A DNA stretch of 64,000 nt from Centrapalus pauciflorus (GCA_020465985.1 JAANYP010006670.1:124001-188000); one strand, 5' to 3'. Counted from the first letter of the stretch, positions 14,657 through 26,992 are shown. Numbers and translations are program-made. The notes: a model not told the origin generated them from the sequence alone.

Positions 14657-14964
14657 GGGTTGTGTTAAACACACACCTCCTTCACTTTTTTTCTAATTAC
14701 ACACATTTTCCCCCTACTTAATTAGCTTAATTACTGCTTAATGTTGTGTGACTCATCCAATTTATAAACAACACTCTCTTTTGTCAATTCTATATAATTT
14801 TTTTTGTTTTTTAGTGGGTAGGACCCACCATTATTATAATCATTATTGTATTTATATATTAAAAATAATTTAAATAAAATCCTGCAATAATTACTTAATA
14901 ATTAAGGTAATTAGAGTGGGGTGTATAATTAGAAAGGAGAGGTGGCGTGCATTTATCATCACCC
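14657..14964. mobile_element. Mutator-like MITE, 308 bp
   Basis: Inverted ends (GGGTTGTGTTAAACACACACC… and …GGTGGCGTGCATTTATCATCACCC) are flanked by TAACATTAA (14648-14656) and TAACATTCA (14965-14973), an 8-of-9 match. It is non-coding and lies between the convergent EMSY-like and enoyl-ACP reductase genes. Confidence 0.78.
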
Positions 14965-15638
14965 TAACATTCACTTTGATTTAAATCTATTAAGCATTAA
15001 TTTTAAATGCAAACATTTCTTTGTAAATAATTTTTATTTTCTAATATCAATTATATTATAATGATCATGTAAAGATGGTTGAGTTGACACCATGATTTAA
15101 AGTGAAGTATATTTTTGGCATTTCAAAAAGTGTTGGTACGGAATTTGACGTTTCTTCCAAGTCTGACGAAGCTGTATCATTTCAAGGGTTGAGATTTACA
15201 TTTGACGATTTCTTTATGCACCATACCTTAGATTCTCATAAACCACACTTTATGAGACCTATAATTTGACTAAATTGTTGTTTTTTTGATTGGATGTATG
15301 ATTCATCTTTTTCATTCAAAGTGGTGACCTAATGATTAATTATTATAGAGTATGGTGCATGAAGTAGCATCCTTTACATTTTGCAAGGCGTGTAGCTGTT
15401 ACAACGTGCTCATACGCCAACTTTATGGTCATTCTTGGATGGTGGAACATCTACCTTTCACCTTTGTCTTCCTAAAATACTCGAATCGTTTGAATTTTAA
15501 GATCAAGATTCGTGCACATTTTAATCCCTTTGTAATTAGACATAATCGTTGACCGAGTCACAGATGACTAAGAACAAAATCTACAGGCCGGAACTTTACA
15601 ACTGTATCCTCAACGCGTGGCTGCCTACTGTCACGTTG
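14965..15638. other. Spacer and probable 3' UTR of the enoyl-ACP reductase gene
   Basis: AT-rich spacer, then (from about 15540, minus sense) the likely 3' untranslated end of the reductase gene. A 66-codon frame on the plus strand at 15352-15552 has no recognisable domain and is not supported as a gene. Confidence 0.5.
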
Positions 15639-18600
15639 CTAATGTTTGTTCGTCGGAATGTTAAGATCCTTGAACAACGGGCTGTCAACTCCCACACCCA
15701 TTGCGTTTAACCCATTGTCTACGTATATAAGAGCACCTGTAATTGCAGAAGCCAAAGGCGATGCCAGGAATGCTGCGGTGTTCCCCACCTCCTCTGTTTA
15801 ATTAATTTCCCAAACATCAGAAAAGTGCGAACAATTCAAGCATAAATGCGAGTTTATCATATTTTTACCTGCATATAGTTCTTTCTGTAGAGGGGAGTTT
15901 GCGAAAGAGTAATCGATCATTGTATCTATGAAGCCAATAGCTTTAGCAGCCCGGCTTCCCAGTGGACCTATTGTGTATGATTCAATGTGATATAGGAACT
16001 TGGGAAACAGTTTTTGCTCACATTATATAATGGATCGAAGGAAGATGTCATGTATAATGAAAGAAGGGATAATTGCGCAAAAAACCTTCAACTTGTCAGT
16101 TTTTTGTGATTAAAACCCCAAACCATTTTCCGTTGCATAAAAAACCCTAAACTAACTAAAATTCAGTAAATCAAGATTTTATCAATGGGTAACCGGTTAA
16201 AACCGGTTATTAAACCTATAGGGACCGGTAAATAACCTACGTGGAATAAATTTTAATTGTTGAAACCGGTTGCCAGGTATTACACATCATTTAAACCCCA
16301 TTTGATAATTTTTAATTGTAATTTTTAAACGAGATTACATCATCTACGAGGGTTTAAATGATGTGTAATACCTGGCAACCGGTTTCAACAATTCCACATA
16401 GGTTATTTACCGGTCCACGTAGGATTAATAGCCGGTTTCAGCCGCTTACTCATTGATAAAACCTTGATTTACTGATTTTTAGTTACTTCGGGGTTTTCTA
16501 TGCAATGAAAAATGGTTTAGGGTTTTAATCACAAAAGGCTGACAACTTTGTGGTGTTTTGCGCAATTATCCCAAGAAAGAAAGAAGTGAAATATCACCTG
16601 CAGATATAGTGTTGACCCTGATTTTATGTTTTCTTCCTGCTTCGAAAGCAAGCACCTAGGTAAAATTATAGATGGATGTCATGCATGAAAATTTAAAACC
16701 AATTTGAATATAATGTAGAGAGAGAGAGCTTACTCTTGTGTCACTCTCAAGCGCGGCTTTCGCTGAACTCATGCCCCCACCATAGCTGTGTTATGTACAA
16801 TACATGTACAAGAGTCAATACAATTAGGCCTTGTTTGGCTCATGGAATGGAAATCGGAGGAATCGGAATTTATTTTTAGTGTATATGGACATTTAAATTA
16901 CAAAGAGAATGAACTAAAAGTTGTGTAGATTCAATCAAAATCTATGGTTAAAGCAATTTGTCATTCATTGCCATTTGCAAAACAATTTAGATTCTAACAT
17001 TTCATAACACACAACAAAAGCCAAATGAACAACATGCCTTACGACACCCTACCAAACACTCTAAGGGTGCGTTTGGTACATAGAATTTAGGCTAGGGAAA
17101 TGGAAATAAGAGGAATTCCCATATTTGTTAACATGAGAATTCTTCTTATTTCCATTTCCCTAGCCTTAATTCTTTGTACCAAACATAGTGTAAATGCTTT
17201 AAATTTAAATTCCAACTCATTCAAATTCCATTCCGTGACCCAAATGGAACCTTAGTGTAGAATAACCATGGAAAAGTGAATGTGTACCCTGGAATGATCC
17301 TCTCAGAGGCAATATATGTAAGAGAGATTGAGGAACCACCTGCAGAAACCCCAATCATTGTTAACTTCGTAATTTATAGGTGACAAATTGGACAGGTGGG
17401 TTGGCCCAAAACATTTTTTGTTGAAAGATTTTATACTTCTATAATTAATTCTTGTGATTAATTAACATGATTACAAAAAATTATAACATTAAAACAATAT
17501 TCATATCTTTTAGATTTAACATTAGGAGGTTGTATGCATTAACAGTGACACTTTGAGTGACAATCGATCCTTACGACATGTTTCCTTTTAAACTAATTTA
17601 TTTGCTTTACCCATTAACCCATTCATGGATAAAATGGGAAGAATTTGCTGCTTAAAGTCCTCTACTTTGTATACAATTCACGTACATATAGGAATACACT
17701 ATTAGAAAATCACAAAATATTTGGTGTGTAGCAAGAAAGAGTAAAAATGAGTAGCAAGGCATACCAGGATTCATAATTGGAAGGAAATGCTTGAGCAAAG
17801 AAACATAGGAATAGCTCGATGCAGATACTGCAGCTAAATAACCTTTCCTGGATGTCTCCAACAGAGGCTTCGTAACCTAATCACAGATTGCATATTTGCT
17901 ATATAACAAGACATTGCGCACATCAATGTACTATATTCTGGTTCAGACAATGAGAGATGAGATACCTCTGGCCCATTGGCAAGGGAATGCACCAAAATAT
18001 CAATACTTCCGAAGTCTTGCTTTACCGATTCTGCAACTTCCTTTACACAGCAAAAGGACATATCAAACTGTGTAAATGACAAGAATATATGGAAAGATAG
18101 ACTTGAACAGATCAGACTTACAGGGTATCCATTTATGCTTCATATTAAATTAGCAATTAACAAATTTGATGATAAATTATGCGATTTACAAAGGGTGGGA
18201 TTGAAACCCCCATCCAACATCCAACAGAATGCATAAAAAAATCATAATAGTGTGAGGATGCACCTGGACAGTCCAATTACTTGCTCCTGCATAACGTTTA
18301 TTTGCTTTAATCTGCATTTAGCCACATCAATACAAGTCACTGATAGGCTAGCTGAATGTCTGAAACACTTTATTCCATGACAATTATATATGCTACATTA
18401 CATCTTCAGGTACGTCCTCAGGGTTATCAAAGACAGCATCCAGTGGATAAACTTTAGTAATTTCCATCAAAGAACCATCTGGTAGCCTGGAAGATGACAT
18501 TCTTCGTTAGAAACTCCCCTTCTTAGCATAAGGAATTGAAAATGAGGGGAAAAAAAGAATTAAAATCTTACACACGCGATTCATCAAATTTGCCCCGCCG

Positions 18601-19326
18601 TAGACTCATTTCAAATATGTTTAAGGCCTACATCAAAAAGTCAAGAAAGAATTATCTTAATCTCTTTGCCTTTCCAAAAATAAAAGTCAAGAAAGAAAAG
18701 AGAGATCAATTAGTCGCACATAATTTAATAGTCAGGGAAAAGTGACACCATGAATTTTCTACTTTACTTACAGGCACCCATGTCCCAACAAGTATTTCAG
18801 CACCTGCAGCAGCTAAAGATTTTGCGATAGCCCAACCATATCCGTTGTCATCAGCAATACCAGCAATAAAGGCCCTTTTACCTTCACATAAAACATTTCT
18901 AACTGAGCAAGAAGTTACGTCATATGAAATCTATAAATCGCAACAAAGCCAAAATGCCGTTCATTATTTCACTATATGAGGATTTTTATTCACCTTCAAG
19001 GTAAAAGAACTACGACCCATTCTATCAAGGAAACGTGGAAAGACAAGGATCAAACCTTTCAAATCGACTGATAACTGGGATACAGACTTGCTTTCAGAAG
19101 CTTCGGACCTTACAACGAACTTCTCAAACCTTGGACGACTAGTTGTAATACTTCGCTTAAAATTTAGCACGGATGATACATGAGAAGAGCTGGTAAGCTT
19201 AGATGACAAAGTTCTATCTGTTTCATGTACAAAACTTGCCATAGTAGCCCCGAGACTTCTTTGAGAAAGAAAAATGGACGGCCTCGCTGCAGTTATTTGC
19301 AGGGCAGAAGCACCAAGTGCCATCAT
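15639..19326 (-). CDS. MOD1: Enoyl-[acyl-carrier-protein] reductase [NADH], chloroplastic
   Basis: Exons in transcript order: 19326-19056, 18881-18772, 18627-18572, 18486-18402, 18311-18264, 18040-17966, 17876-17765, 17339-17288, 16785-16734, 16655-16598, 15967-15869, 15793-15639. They give 390 residues, the usual plant length. The enzyme reduces trans-2-enoyl-ACP with NADH, the last step of each plastid fatty-acid elongation cycle. Residues 1 to about 75 form a Ser/Thr/Arg-rich transit peptide (MMALGASALQITAARPSIFL…). The dinucleotide-binding segment GKRAFIAGIADDNGYGWA begins at 91. The catalytic pattern YGGGMSSAK places Tyr271 and Lys279 (YxxxMxxxK, the plant ENR spacing). The C-terminus is DSPLFKDLNIPTNKH. 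The start is the ATG pair at 19326, just after a leader intron. Introns 15968-16597 and 16786-17287 carry MITEs. Confidence 0.97.
16066..16572. mobile_element. Mutator-like foldback MITE in an enoyl-ACP reductase intron
   Basis: The 507-bp element reads as a near-palindrome. The left GGGATAATTGCGCAAAAAACC mirrors the right …TTTTGCGCAATTATCCC. Inner arms around AACCGGTTGCCAGGTATTAC (about 16264) and its reverse complement (about 16358-16388) are also paired. Flanks ATGAAAGAA and AAGAAAGAA match at 8 of 9. The transcript of this intron would fold into a very long hairpin. Confidence 0.85.
16827..17251. mobile_element. Tourist/PIF-Harbinger-type MITE in an enoyl-ACP reductase intron
   Basis: Starts GGCCTTGTTTGGCTCATGGAA and ends TTCCGTGACCCAAATGGAACC as inverted repeats. 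The 3-bp duplication TTA at 16824-16826 and 17252-17254 fits PIF/Harbinger insertion. A second, smaller MITE (17065-17190) is inserted within it. Confidence 0.78.
17065..17190. mobile_element. Nested 126-bp PIF/Harbinger-type MITE
   Basis: Inverted ends GGGTGCGTTTGGTAC and GTACCAAACATAGTG enclose complementary arms (GGCTAGGGAAATGGAAATAAG and its partner). TAA flanks both sides (17062-17064 and 17191-17193). It lies wholly inside the MITE at 16827-17251, so it inserted later. Confidence 0.78.
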
Positions 19327-20247
19327 TTTCACTATATGCAATCTAGCAAGGAAAAGAGAATGGAGTTGAAAATTTGTCTAAGATATAAACATAGTAACAA
19401 TTAATATACAGCTACCTACCTGGCTACCTTATCACTGTTCGAAATTGATAATACTCAAATAACTTTGCCAAGCCCAATATTTCAAGATTAGACACTAATT
19501 TTATTTTCAAATTCATTTTTTCCTTTAAAAAGGTAAAACACCCACCATGTTATAACTAAAACATCATGATGCCTGAGTTCTTCCTTACTACCATAACATT
19601 TTATTAGTTCATCCAGCAGGAAACTAGAAGTTGTTCTATAAAATGCGCAGGCATTTGAAAAATGGAAGTTACAGTTTCGTTGAAGCATCAATGTGATAAA
19701 ATTCAGTTTGAATTACAATTCCAAATTCACATTGCAGTAATCAAAAGATCATGAATATTAAAATTCCTATACAGCCTAAATGCAACCTTATTAAAGTTTA
19801 TAAAGTCGCTGGATTCTAAAACCTTCTAGCTCAACACAAATTTTGAATTCTCCACATTCTTTGTACAAATTATTCAACAAAATCTGCAATTCAGCCATTA
19901 CGCAACGCCAAATCAAGCTCATATACGAGAAATACAATGATTACAAAAAAAAAAACCGATATATACGTTAAATTGAACAGAAATTCGACTCAAATTGTTC
20001 AAATTCAAAACATGATTACACATCATTCATAGAAACAAAACTTGAACTTCAATCATACGAGTTGGAAATTGCATTACTGTGCGTGTATGAGATGAGAGAT
20101 AGAGTAAGTGAAGTTACTTCGCAACAGGAGGCGCCAAAGCTCAAACGTCGATCTGTGTCGGTAGCTGTGTGCGTGAGATAGAGAAGAAGGGGTTTAAGTT
20201 TGGCACCTGAATTGGGCCAACAATTGGACCTTAATTTATGAGTCACC
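19327..20247 (-). promoter_or_regulatory. 5' leader with intron of the enoyl-ACP reductase gene
   Basis: On the minus strand a donor (GCGAA|GTAACTTC, exon boundary at 20118) and an acceptor (CTTGCTAG|ATTGC, exon boundary at 19342) delimit a leader intron of about 775 bp that ends 16 bp before the ATG. The upstream exon (20118 to about 20200) is rich in GAGA/TCTC-like and GC-balanced sequence, as expected near a transcription start. The start site itself is inferred. Confidence 0.6.
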
Positions 20248-21536
20248 TTCCGTTCAAGTTTTGAATTTAAAAAATTCTTACATATTCAATATCTAATTTA
20301 AATTTATTAAATCATATAAAAAATACAAACATCATTTTATTGATTTATTTTTCTGTAAATTCCTAAATTACCATTTCTAATACAAAACATGAATTTCATG
20401 GGTGTGTATATGTATAGAATACGATTCGAGAGAGTACCACTTGTTATGCAGCGCACCAGAAGAAACCACCTTTAAAATAAATTTAAATTCCGTTTTCATA
20501 AACATGTTTTAATTAACGTTATAAATATGATATGCAAATTTCACATACATTCACATATCTTAACTCCTTAAAAATGATGTGAACGTATACTTGCATAAAT
20601 TTACATACATGTGAACGTACATTCATGTGATGCATGATTTCATACACTTAGAATGTGTGAATGTCCGTGAAATTTATATATCATCTGTATATTGATAATT
20701 AAAACATGTTTATAAAAAAAATTGAATTTTTTTAGAGTGATACATTCTGGTGCACTGCGTGATAGGTAGTACTCACTTGAACCTAAATCTACGCACGCAC
20801 ACATACACACACATATGAAATTCTTGTTTTGTATTAGAAATTGTAATTTAAGAATTTACAGAAAGATAAATCAATAAAATGATGTTTGTATTTTTTTTAA
20901 ATGATTTAATAATTTTATTATGTGTGTGTATAAATTCTAAAACCTTTTTATCGCGCATATATTTTTACAAATTTTCTTATTGCATACTCCTCCTTTTTCT
21001 GTCATTGCCACACATAAATAGTACACTAAATATACATAAAAACTAAATAGAAATCATACAGTAAATATAAAAAATACACAAGTTTATTCAAACTACAGAA
21101 AACACTATACTAAATTTACAAAAGAAACTGCATAAATTTATTCAAATAATTTGTTGTGCGTAATAAGAAACTTTTGTGTAGTTTGAATAATTTTATGCAG
21201 TTATTTGGTACGTTTATTGCAGTTTTTGTGTAGCTTAAATAAATTCACGCAATTTTTTTGTGTAGATTTAGTACAAGATTATTGTTTATCTTTATTGTAT
21301 ATTCAGTGTAGTAATGACGGAAAGGAAGTAATGCGTAATAAGAAAGTTTATAAAAATATATGTGTAATAAAGAAGTTTTAAAGGATATATGTGAAATTCT
21401 TGTTTTGTGGAGGAAAGGGTAGTCTAGGAATTTACAAAAATAAATGATGTTTTGTATTTTATAAATGATTTAATAATTTTAAATTAGATTTTTTGATACA
21501 CATGAGAGTTTTTAAGATTTATAAGGATATAAAATA
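20248..21536. other. AT-rich intergenic DNA with an imperfect inverted repeat
   Basis: Segments around 20340-20410 and 20815-20890 are near-inverted copies (for example ATTTATTTTTCTGTAAATTC against its complement near 20855). This suggests the arms of a degenerate inverted-repeat transposon. A third related piece recurs at about 21395-21480. No genes are visible. Confidence 0.5.
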
Positions 21537-21905
21537 ATCATTCGCAACACTTATAAAATGATCATTCAAAACACTTAATTGATCATTCACAATACTAATT
21601 TGATCATTCACAAGAATTATTTGATCATCCACAATTCTTCAACATTTATTTGATCATTCACAAGTATTATTTGACTATTACTATTCTTCTATACTTTTTT
21701 TATTATTCACAATATTTATTTGATCATTCACGATAATTATTTGACCATTCACAATTTTACAACACATATTTGATCATTCACAAAAATTATTTGACCATTC
21801 ACAATTCCTCAACACTTATTTGATAAGTCACAACACTTATTTGATCATTCGCAAGAATTATTAGACCATTTACAATTATTATAAAATGATCCTTTACAAC
21901 AGTAT
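21537..21905. repeat. Degenerate array of TGATCATTCACAA-type repeats
   Basis: About fifteen imperfect copies of a motif close to TTGATCATTCACAA(GA)ATTA occur in direct orientation at spacings of about 22-40 bp. Related single units (GATGACCATTCACAAAA) recur at about 27227-27270. TGATCA is palindromic. No function is evident. Confidence 0.75.
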
Positions 21906-21932
21906 CAAGCATTACCTTATGTGCACTAATTA

Positions 21933-22361
21933 AATGTAACGCCCTAATTATTAAAAAGGTAATTAACTTTGTGAAGCAATTATAATGGTGAACTTAAGTG
22001 CAATACTATGGTTAATTGCCAGGCATTTATGATAATTGTTATTATTGAGACTTGAATAATAAAAGAAATATAAAATGTTGGTTTGTATTGAAATGACAAG
22101 AATAAGTAATGTACTTTGATAATCAAATAATAGCTAATTATAACATTGGGAATATTCATTGAAATATTTTGCCATTTGCCATTAACCAACAACTCTAAAC
22201 CACTTCTAGCAATCATAAAAATAGAACTCTAATAAGCATTCCAAATTTCCAACAATCTTTGTACAAGAATAATAACTATACAACCTTTGACCCAACCCAC
22301 ATGCAAGTCCATATGGTAAACAAGCCTAATCAAAAACCGTATGTGTCAATATCAAATAAAT
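21933..22361 (+). repeat. Possible truncated LTR start
   Basis: Begins TGTAACGCCCTAATTATT, resembling the 5' end of the solo LTR at 3067 (TGTAACATCCC). No matching …GTTACA end or partner LTR was found nearby, so this is at best a remnant. The 78-codon minus frame inside is not gene-like. Confidence 0.3.
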
Positions 22362-22364
22362 TAA

Positions 22365-22668
22365 GGGGCGTTTGGTTTGCGGATTTTTAATCTGGGATTT
22401 GCATTTTCTCAAAGGATTTGCATTATGCAGCATTTGCATTTGTCAGAATTTTGTTAAAGAATTTGCATTATCTTATACAAAAAATTTATAAATCTGAAAA
22501 ATACAAGGTAACTAGGATTTTAAATCCTAGGGGGGAGGCTGAGATTTTGAATAACAAAGAATGGAAGGATTTAAGAAATCCTGGGATTTCAAATCGTTAC
22601 TGAAATCTGCGAACCAAACACAGGATTTTAAATGTAAATCCCAGAAAATCCGCGAACCAAACGCCCCC
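22365..22668. mobile_element. Tourist-like MITE copy 1 (304 bp)
   Basis: Ends GGGGCGTTTGGTTTGCGGAT and ATCCGCGAACCAAACGCCCCC are inverted repeats, flanked by TAA at 22362-22364 and 22669-22671. This is a classic Tourist/PIF-Harbinger signature. A second copy of the same length lies at 26689-26992. Confidence 0.9.
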
Positions 22669-23627
22669 TAAGTATTTATAAAGGAGTTTCCATTTGTGTC
22701 AATATCAGATAAATTATGCACTTAAGTTTTCTTTGAGAAAATCGCTATTCGATTCAATTAATTACATGTTCGGCAATGGTATATACATCCCACGGGTATG
22801 AAACATACCAAATTTGGCGGAAATGATGACTTTCAAGGTAACGATTCTTTGAGTTTGTTCTTGGTTGAAATCATGTGAAGCGAAATGATGAAAATACTGA
22901 AAACGATGAAATTACTGAAAACAATGAAATCATGTGGAGCAAAACAATGAAATTACTAAAATCATGTAGAGTTATGATAATGACTCTGCCACCACATGTT
23001 ATGTTTTAATATATCAATTGAAATGCATCAAATAATGAAACCAATTTATTAACCTATGGTAAAAAAAATTCAATAACGTTCAGATTTTCGTATATTACAT
23101 GAGTTGATTTATTAAAACGTTTTAAAAAATAACCATCTATAAAATAGTCGTAAAGAATGTCAAAAGGATATCCAAACACATGCAAATTTAATAAGATGTG
23201 GACACGTGTCAGATTGAATTACTCGTTTATTAAGATTTATAGATTATCATACTAATTTATAGGATCTCACGTGAGGAAAAAAAACTCTTGAAAACATCTA
23301 TGCATCGTAAAATATCGGAAAACCACATGTTTCAGCAAAATAGGATCGTGCATCATGATAATTTGATGCATGGTGTAGTCGGTACGATTCGAACACAATG
23401 CATGGCAAAGAAAAACATATTGCATCATCCGGCCGGTCCAGGGTCAAATCGGTACGACGGCCAAACCAGTGCACTTAGTAGAAATCGGGTTATCATTTTT
23501 ATACTTTTTACAAAAATAAAATATTAAATTACTTAGTTGGGAATAAAACCCAAAACCCTTTTTATTCCATGACAAAGTTTTATCCAAAGTTTCTCAATAA
23601 TTATATTGTTAATGTTAATTTGTTTTA
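22669..23627. other. AT-rich intergenic DNA
   Basis: No gene is seen. A segment around 23330-23480 (GTGCATCATGATAATTTGATGCATGG…) is similar in style to the interior of the element at 27376-27704 and may be a fragment of that family. Confidence 0.45.
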
Positions 23628-25121
23628 GGGCAAATGACCAAAATTAGTAAAAAGTTTTGACATTTTTATCATCAATAGTGACATTATTTATTTTTTATCA
23701 TTTATAGTAACAACTTTTTATTTTTCTATCAATAATAGTAATTGGCGACCTGCAAACTTGTTTAGCAGGTCACCAACAACTTTTCAGTTATAAAAAATAG
23801 CAACAATTTTTCATATTTTTATCAATAACAGTAACATATCAAATTAAACCAACCTTTTTTTATTTTTTAAGTTTTTCTAAGATTTCATAAATATCAAAAT
23901 AAATTAAATTTATGTTTCAATTTGTTTAATTACATTACTACTATCTTTAGTGGCTATTTTATTAATTTATTTATTTACAATTTTTATCATAACCTTATAA
24001 ACTTTTAATATATATTCTGTGCAGTTCATCTTCATCTTGGCTTGGGGTGTTCTTTAACTTGGGAAGGTAAGAAACCCTGTAATTTAATTGAGTTGATTGT
24101 GTTATAAGCTGCTAAATTATGAAAATTGGTTTAGCAATTGTTTGCAAGTGGTTATGTATCATTTTTATGGATTGTATATTTTTTATTCGACAAAACTATA
24201 AACTGAAATAATTCATAGTTTTTTAGTTGTAACTATAAATATTTAATGATTACGGTTTAATTTGTTTTGTGTAGCTAAAACTAATTAGTGGACACAATTT
24301 ACAAAAATAGTTGCAATTATTTTGTACGAAAAATCAGAATGATTTATAGTTTTTTGTAAAAATAATCTAAAAACATGATTTGGTCGTAGTTTTTCATTCG
24401 GAAAAGCTAAAAGTTGAATGATTTGTAATCAATTTAGTTTGGAATTTATTAAAAAGCCGAACAATTTGTAATTTTATTATTCCAAATGAAAAGTACTACG
24501 AATGAAAAAGTATTGCAACCCATTCATTTTTTAGTTTTCAATGAATGGAAAAACCATGACTCATTGTGGTTTATAGTTTTATGAATGAAAAATATTGAGA
24601 CTCATTTTGATTTATTATTTTTAAAATAAAAAAACTATGACCTAATTACATTGGAAAAAACTGAAAAAATGGAACGATTTGTATTATTTTGTTCGAAAAA
24701 ACTAAGAAAACAATGGTTCGTAGTTTTTTTGTTGGAAAAGGTGAAAATTGAAATGATTGATAGTATTTTATTTCAATCCTATTATATATAATTGTGAATA
24801 AATAATCGAATATTATCTATCTACAAATATTCGAAATATAAATTTGGTTTGTTTTGATGTTTATGAAATATTAGAAAACTTAATAAAATAAAGAAAGTTA
24901 TGTTTTAATTTGATATGTTACTATTATTGATAAAAATCTGAAAAGATATTACTATTTTTGATAACTAAAAAGTTGGTGACCTGCTAAATAGGTTTGTAGG
25001 TTACCAATTACTATTATTGATAGAATAATAAAAAGTTGTTACTATAAATCATAATAAATAAATAGTGTTACTATTAATGATAAAAATGTCAAAACTTGTT
25101 ACTATTTTTGGTTATTTGCCG
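23628..25121. mobile_element. 1.5-kb Mutator-like element with long inverted arms
   Basis: The left arm (GGGCAAATGACCAAAATTAG… through …AGCAGGTCACCAAC…) is the inverted partner of the right arm (…GTTGGTGACCTGCTAAATAGG… through …GGTTATTTGCCG). The pairing runs for several hundred bases. An exact 9-bp duplication, TTTGTTTTA, lies at 23619-23627 and 25122-25130. The loop is AT-rich and non-coding. Fragments similar to its arm and loop recur at about 36360-36646. Confidence 0.9.
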
Positions 25122-26022
25122 TTTGTTTTACTATCAAAATATAATAAAGTTTACAAAAATAAATTATATAAAATTATTAAGAGGGATATGATATTTTAAT
25201 TTAAGTTGGATAAATATGATATTTTGAAGTTTAGTTGAAAGAATAAATAAGTAATAGTATAATGATCATTAAATGATAAACAATATTAGTTATGTGTTTT
25301 AAATGTTATAAAAGTTAAATTAATAAATTTGGGTGTATATGATATTAATGTTGTTTAAGATTGATATATGTGATATTAATAATTAAAATTGGGTATTTTG
25401 TAATTTTAAAAATTGTTCGGATGAAAAAAAACTTTTATAGTGGAATCTGGATAAAAATAATGTAATTGTAAAAAACTAAAAATGTATTCGATTTTATAAA
25501 ATATAATGCATCAAAGATAATAACAAAAAAATAATAAAACAATTATATATTACATATAAAATAAATAAATAACTTAGCTGCATACTTGCTTACTTGATAA
25601 AAATAGTTTCGATAGTAATAAATTTTATATTGAAAAGTAGACAAAAATAATGTAATCATAATGATATATTTAAATATTTATAAAAACATATTATATCAAA
25701 AGTTATTATAGAAAAACAAAAAATTTATATATTATATTTAAAATATTAAAATAAATTGATTGTTTACACGCCTATTTAAGTTAGCTGCCTTTGTGCTTCT
25801 CTATTCATTAAAATAGCATAAAAACAAAACAATTATACATTAATATAAATAAATAAGTCAGTTGTATACCTTTCTGCTTAATAAAAATAGTTTTAACGGT
25901 AATAAATTTTACATCGTATTATAGATAAAAATAATGCAATCATAAATATATATTTAAATTTTAATAAAACATAATATATCAAAAATTATTATAAAAGAAA
26001 AACTTGTTGTACATAAAGAATA
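25122..26022. other. AT-rich intergenic DNA with local repeats
   Basis: It contains three diverged copies of a unit resembling AATAAATTTTATATTG…GATAAAAATAATG…ATATTTAAATATTTATAAAACATAATATATCAAA (about 25440, 25610 and 25900), in direct orientation and about 200-300 bp apart. No coding potential is seen. Confidence 0.5.
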
Positions 26023-26423
26023 GTGTTAATATTGAAAAAACTCCACGGACTTTCATGCAATTATTGATTAAGTCACTGAATTTTTTTTTTCGAGTCTTGA
26101 AGTCCCTAAACAAAGTTTGTCTTATTCAAAACTATATATTTTTAACCTGCTACCTGCTTAACAGGTAAAACAATTAGTTTCTCGAGTAGTATATTATTAA
26201 AAAAAACCAACTTTCTTTTTTAAAATTCACGATTAAGTCACTGGAATTCTTTTTTCTTATTTAAGTCATTCTACGGTTTACCGGCTAGTGACCTACTAAA
26301 CATGTCAAATATATAGTTTTGAATAAGACAAAAATTGTCTAAAGACTTAAAACTCGAAAAAAAGTAAAGTGACTTAATCGATAAATTCATGAAAGTTCGT
26401 AAGCGTTTTTTCAATATTAACCC
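26023..26423. mobile_element. Mutator-like MITE, same family as 38250-38627 (copy 1)
   Basis: Inverted ends GTGTTAATATTGAAAAAACTCC and …TTTTTTCAATATTAACCC. Flanks TAAAGAATA and TAAATAATA match at 8 of 9. Arms carry the shared motifs TTAAGTCACTG and CAAAACTATATATTT… seen in the copy at 38250. Confidence 0.85.
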
Positions 26424-26688
26424 TAAATAATAAAAATAAATCAACGGTGTATCTGTATACATGTTTTATATACATGTTTGACTATTCATTAAACAGTCAA
26501 ACGGTTTGTAATTAATTATATTATTAATGTTACTGAAATGTTACCATATAAGTTAGTGATACTATTTCATATTAAATTAGTTTTATTCTAAATTCTCATT
26601 AAATTCTTAAAAAATGACGGAATATATATTACTTAATAACAAAGAAATGATAACTTTAGCATGTTCTATTATTTTATGTGGAATATAA

Positions 26689-26992
26689 GGGAGCATATGG
26701 TTCACATATTTTTTTATAAAATTTGTATTTTGTCAAAGTATTTACATTATGCAGCAGTTGCATTTGTCATAATTTTATCAAACAATCTTCATCATATTTT
26801 AAGAAAATTTGCTAATCTGAATAATATAAGATAAATGAGATTTAAAATCCCAGAAGGGAGTCTGAGTTTTTAAATAACAAATAAGGAATATATTTTAAGA
26901 AATCCTAGGATTTTAAATACTTACAGAAATCTACAAACTAAACACAGAATTTTAAATGCAAATCCCAGGGAATCCGCGAATCAAACGCCCCC
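26689..26992. mobile_element. Tourist-like MITE copy 2 (304 bp)
   Basis: Colinear with 22365-22668 throughout and of identical length, flanked by TAA at 26686-26688 and 26993-26995. Its left end has diverged (GGGAGCATATGGTTCACAT) while the right end (ATCCGCGAATCAAACGCCCC) is well preserved. It is therefore probably the older or more mutated copy. Confidence 0.85.

Noticed and set aside
19326..19341. Earlier start (TTG) for the enoyl-ACP reductase five codons upstream
   Set aside because: Not an ATG and it lies across the leader-intron acceptor; the ATG at 19326 is the first usable start.
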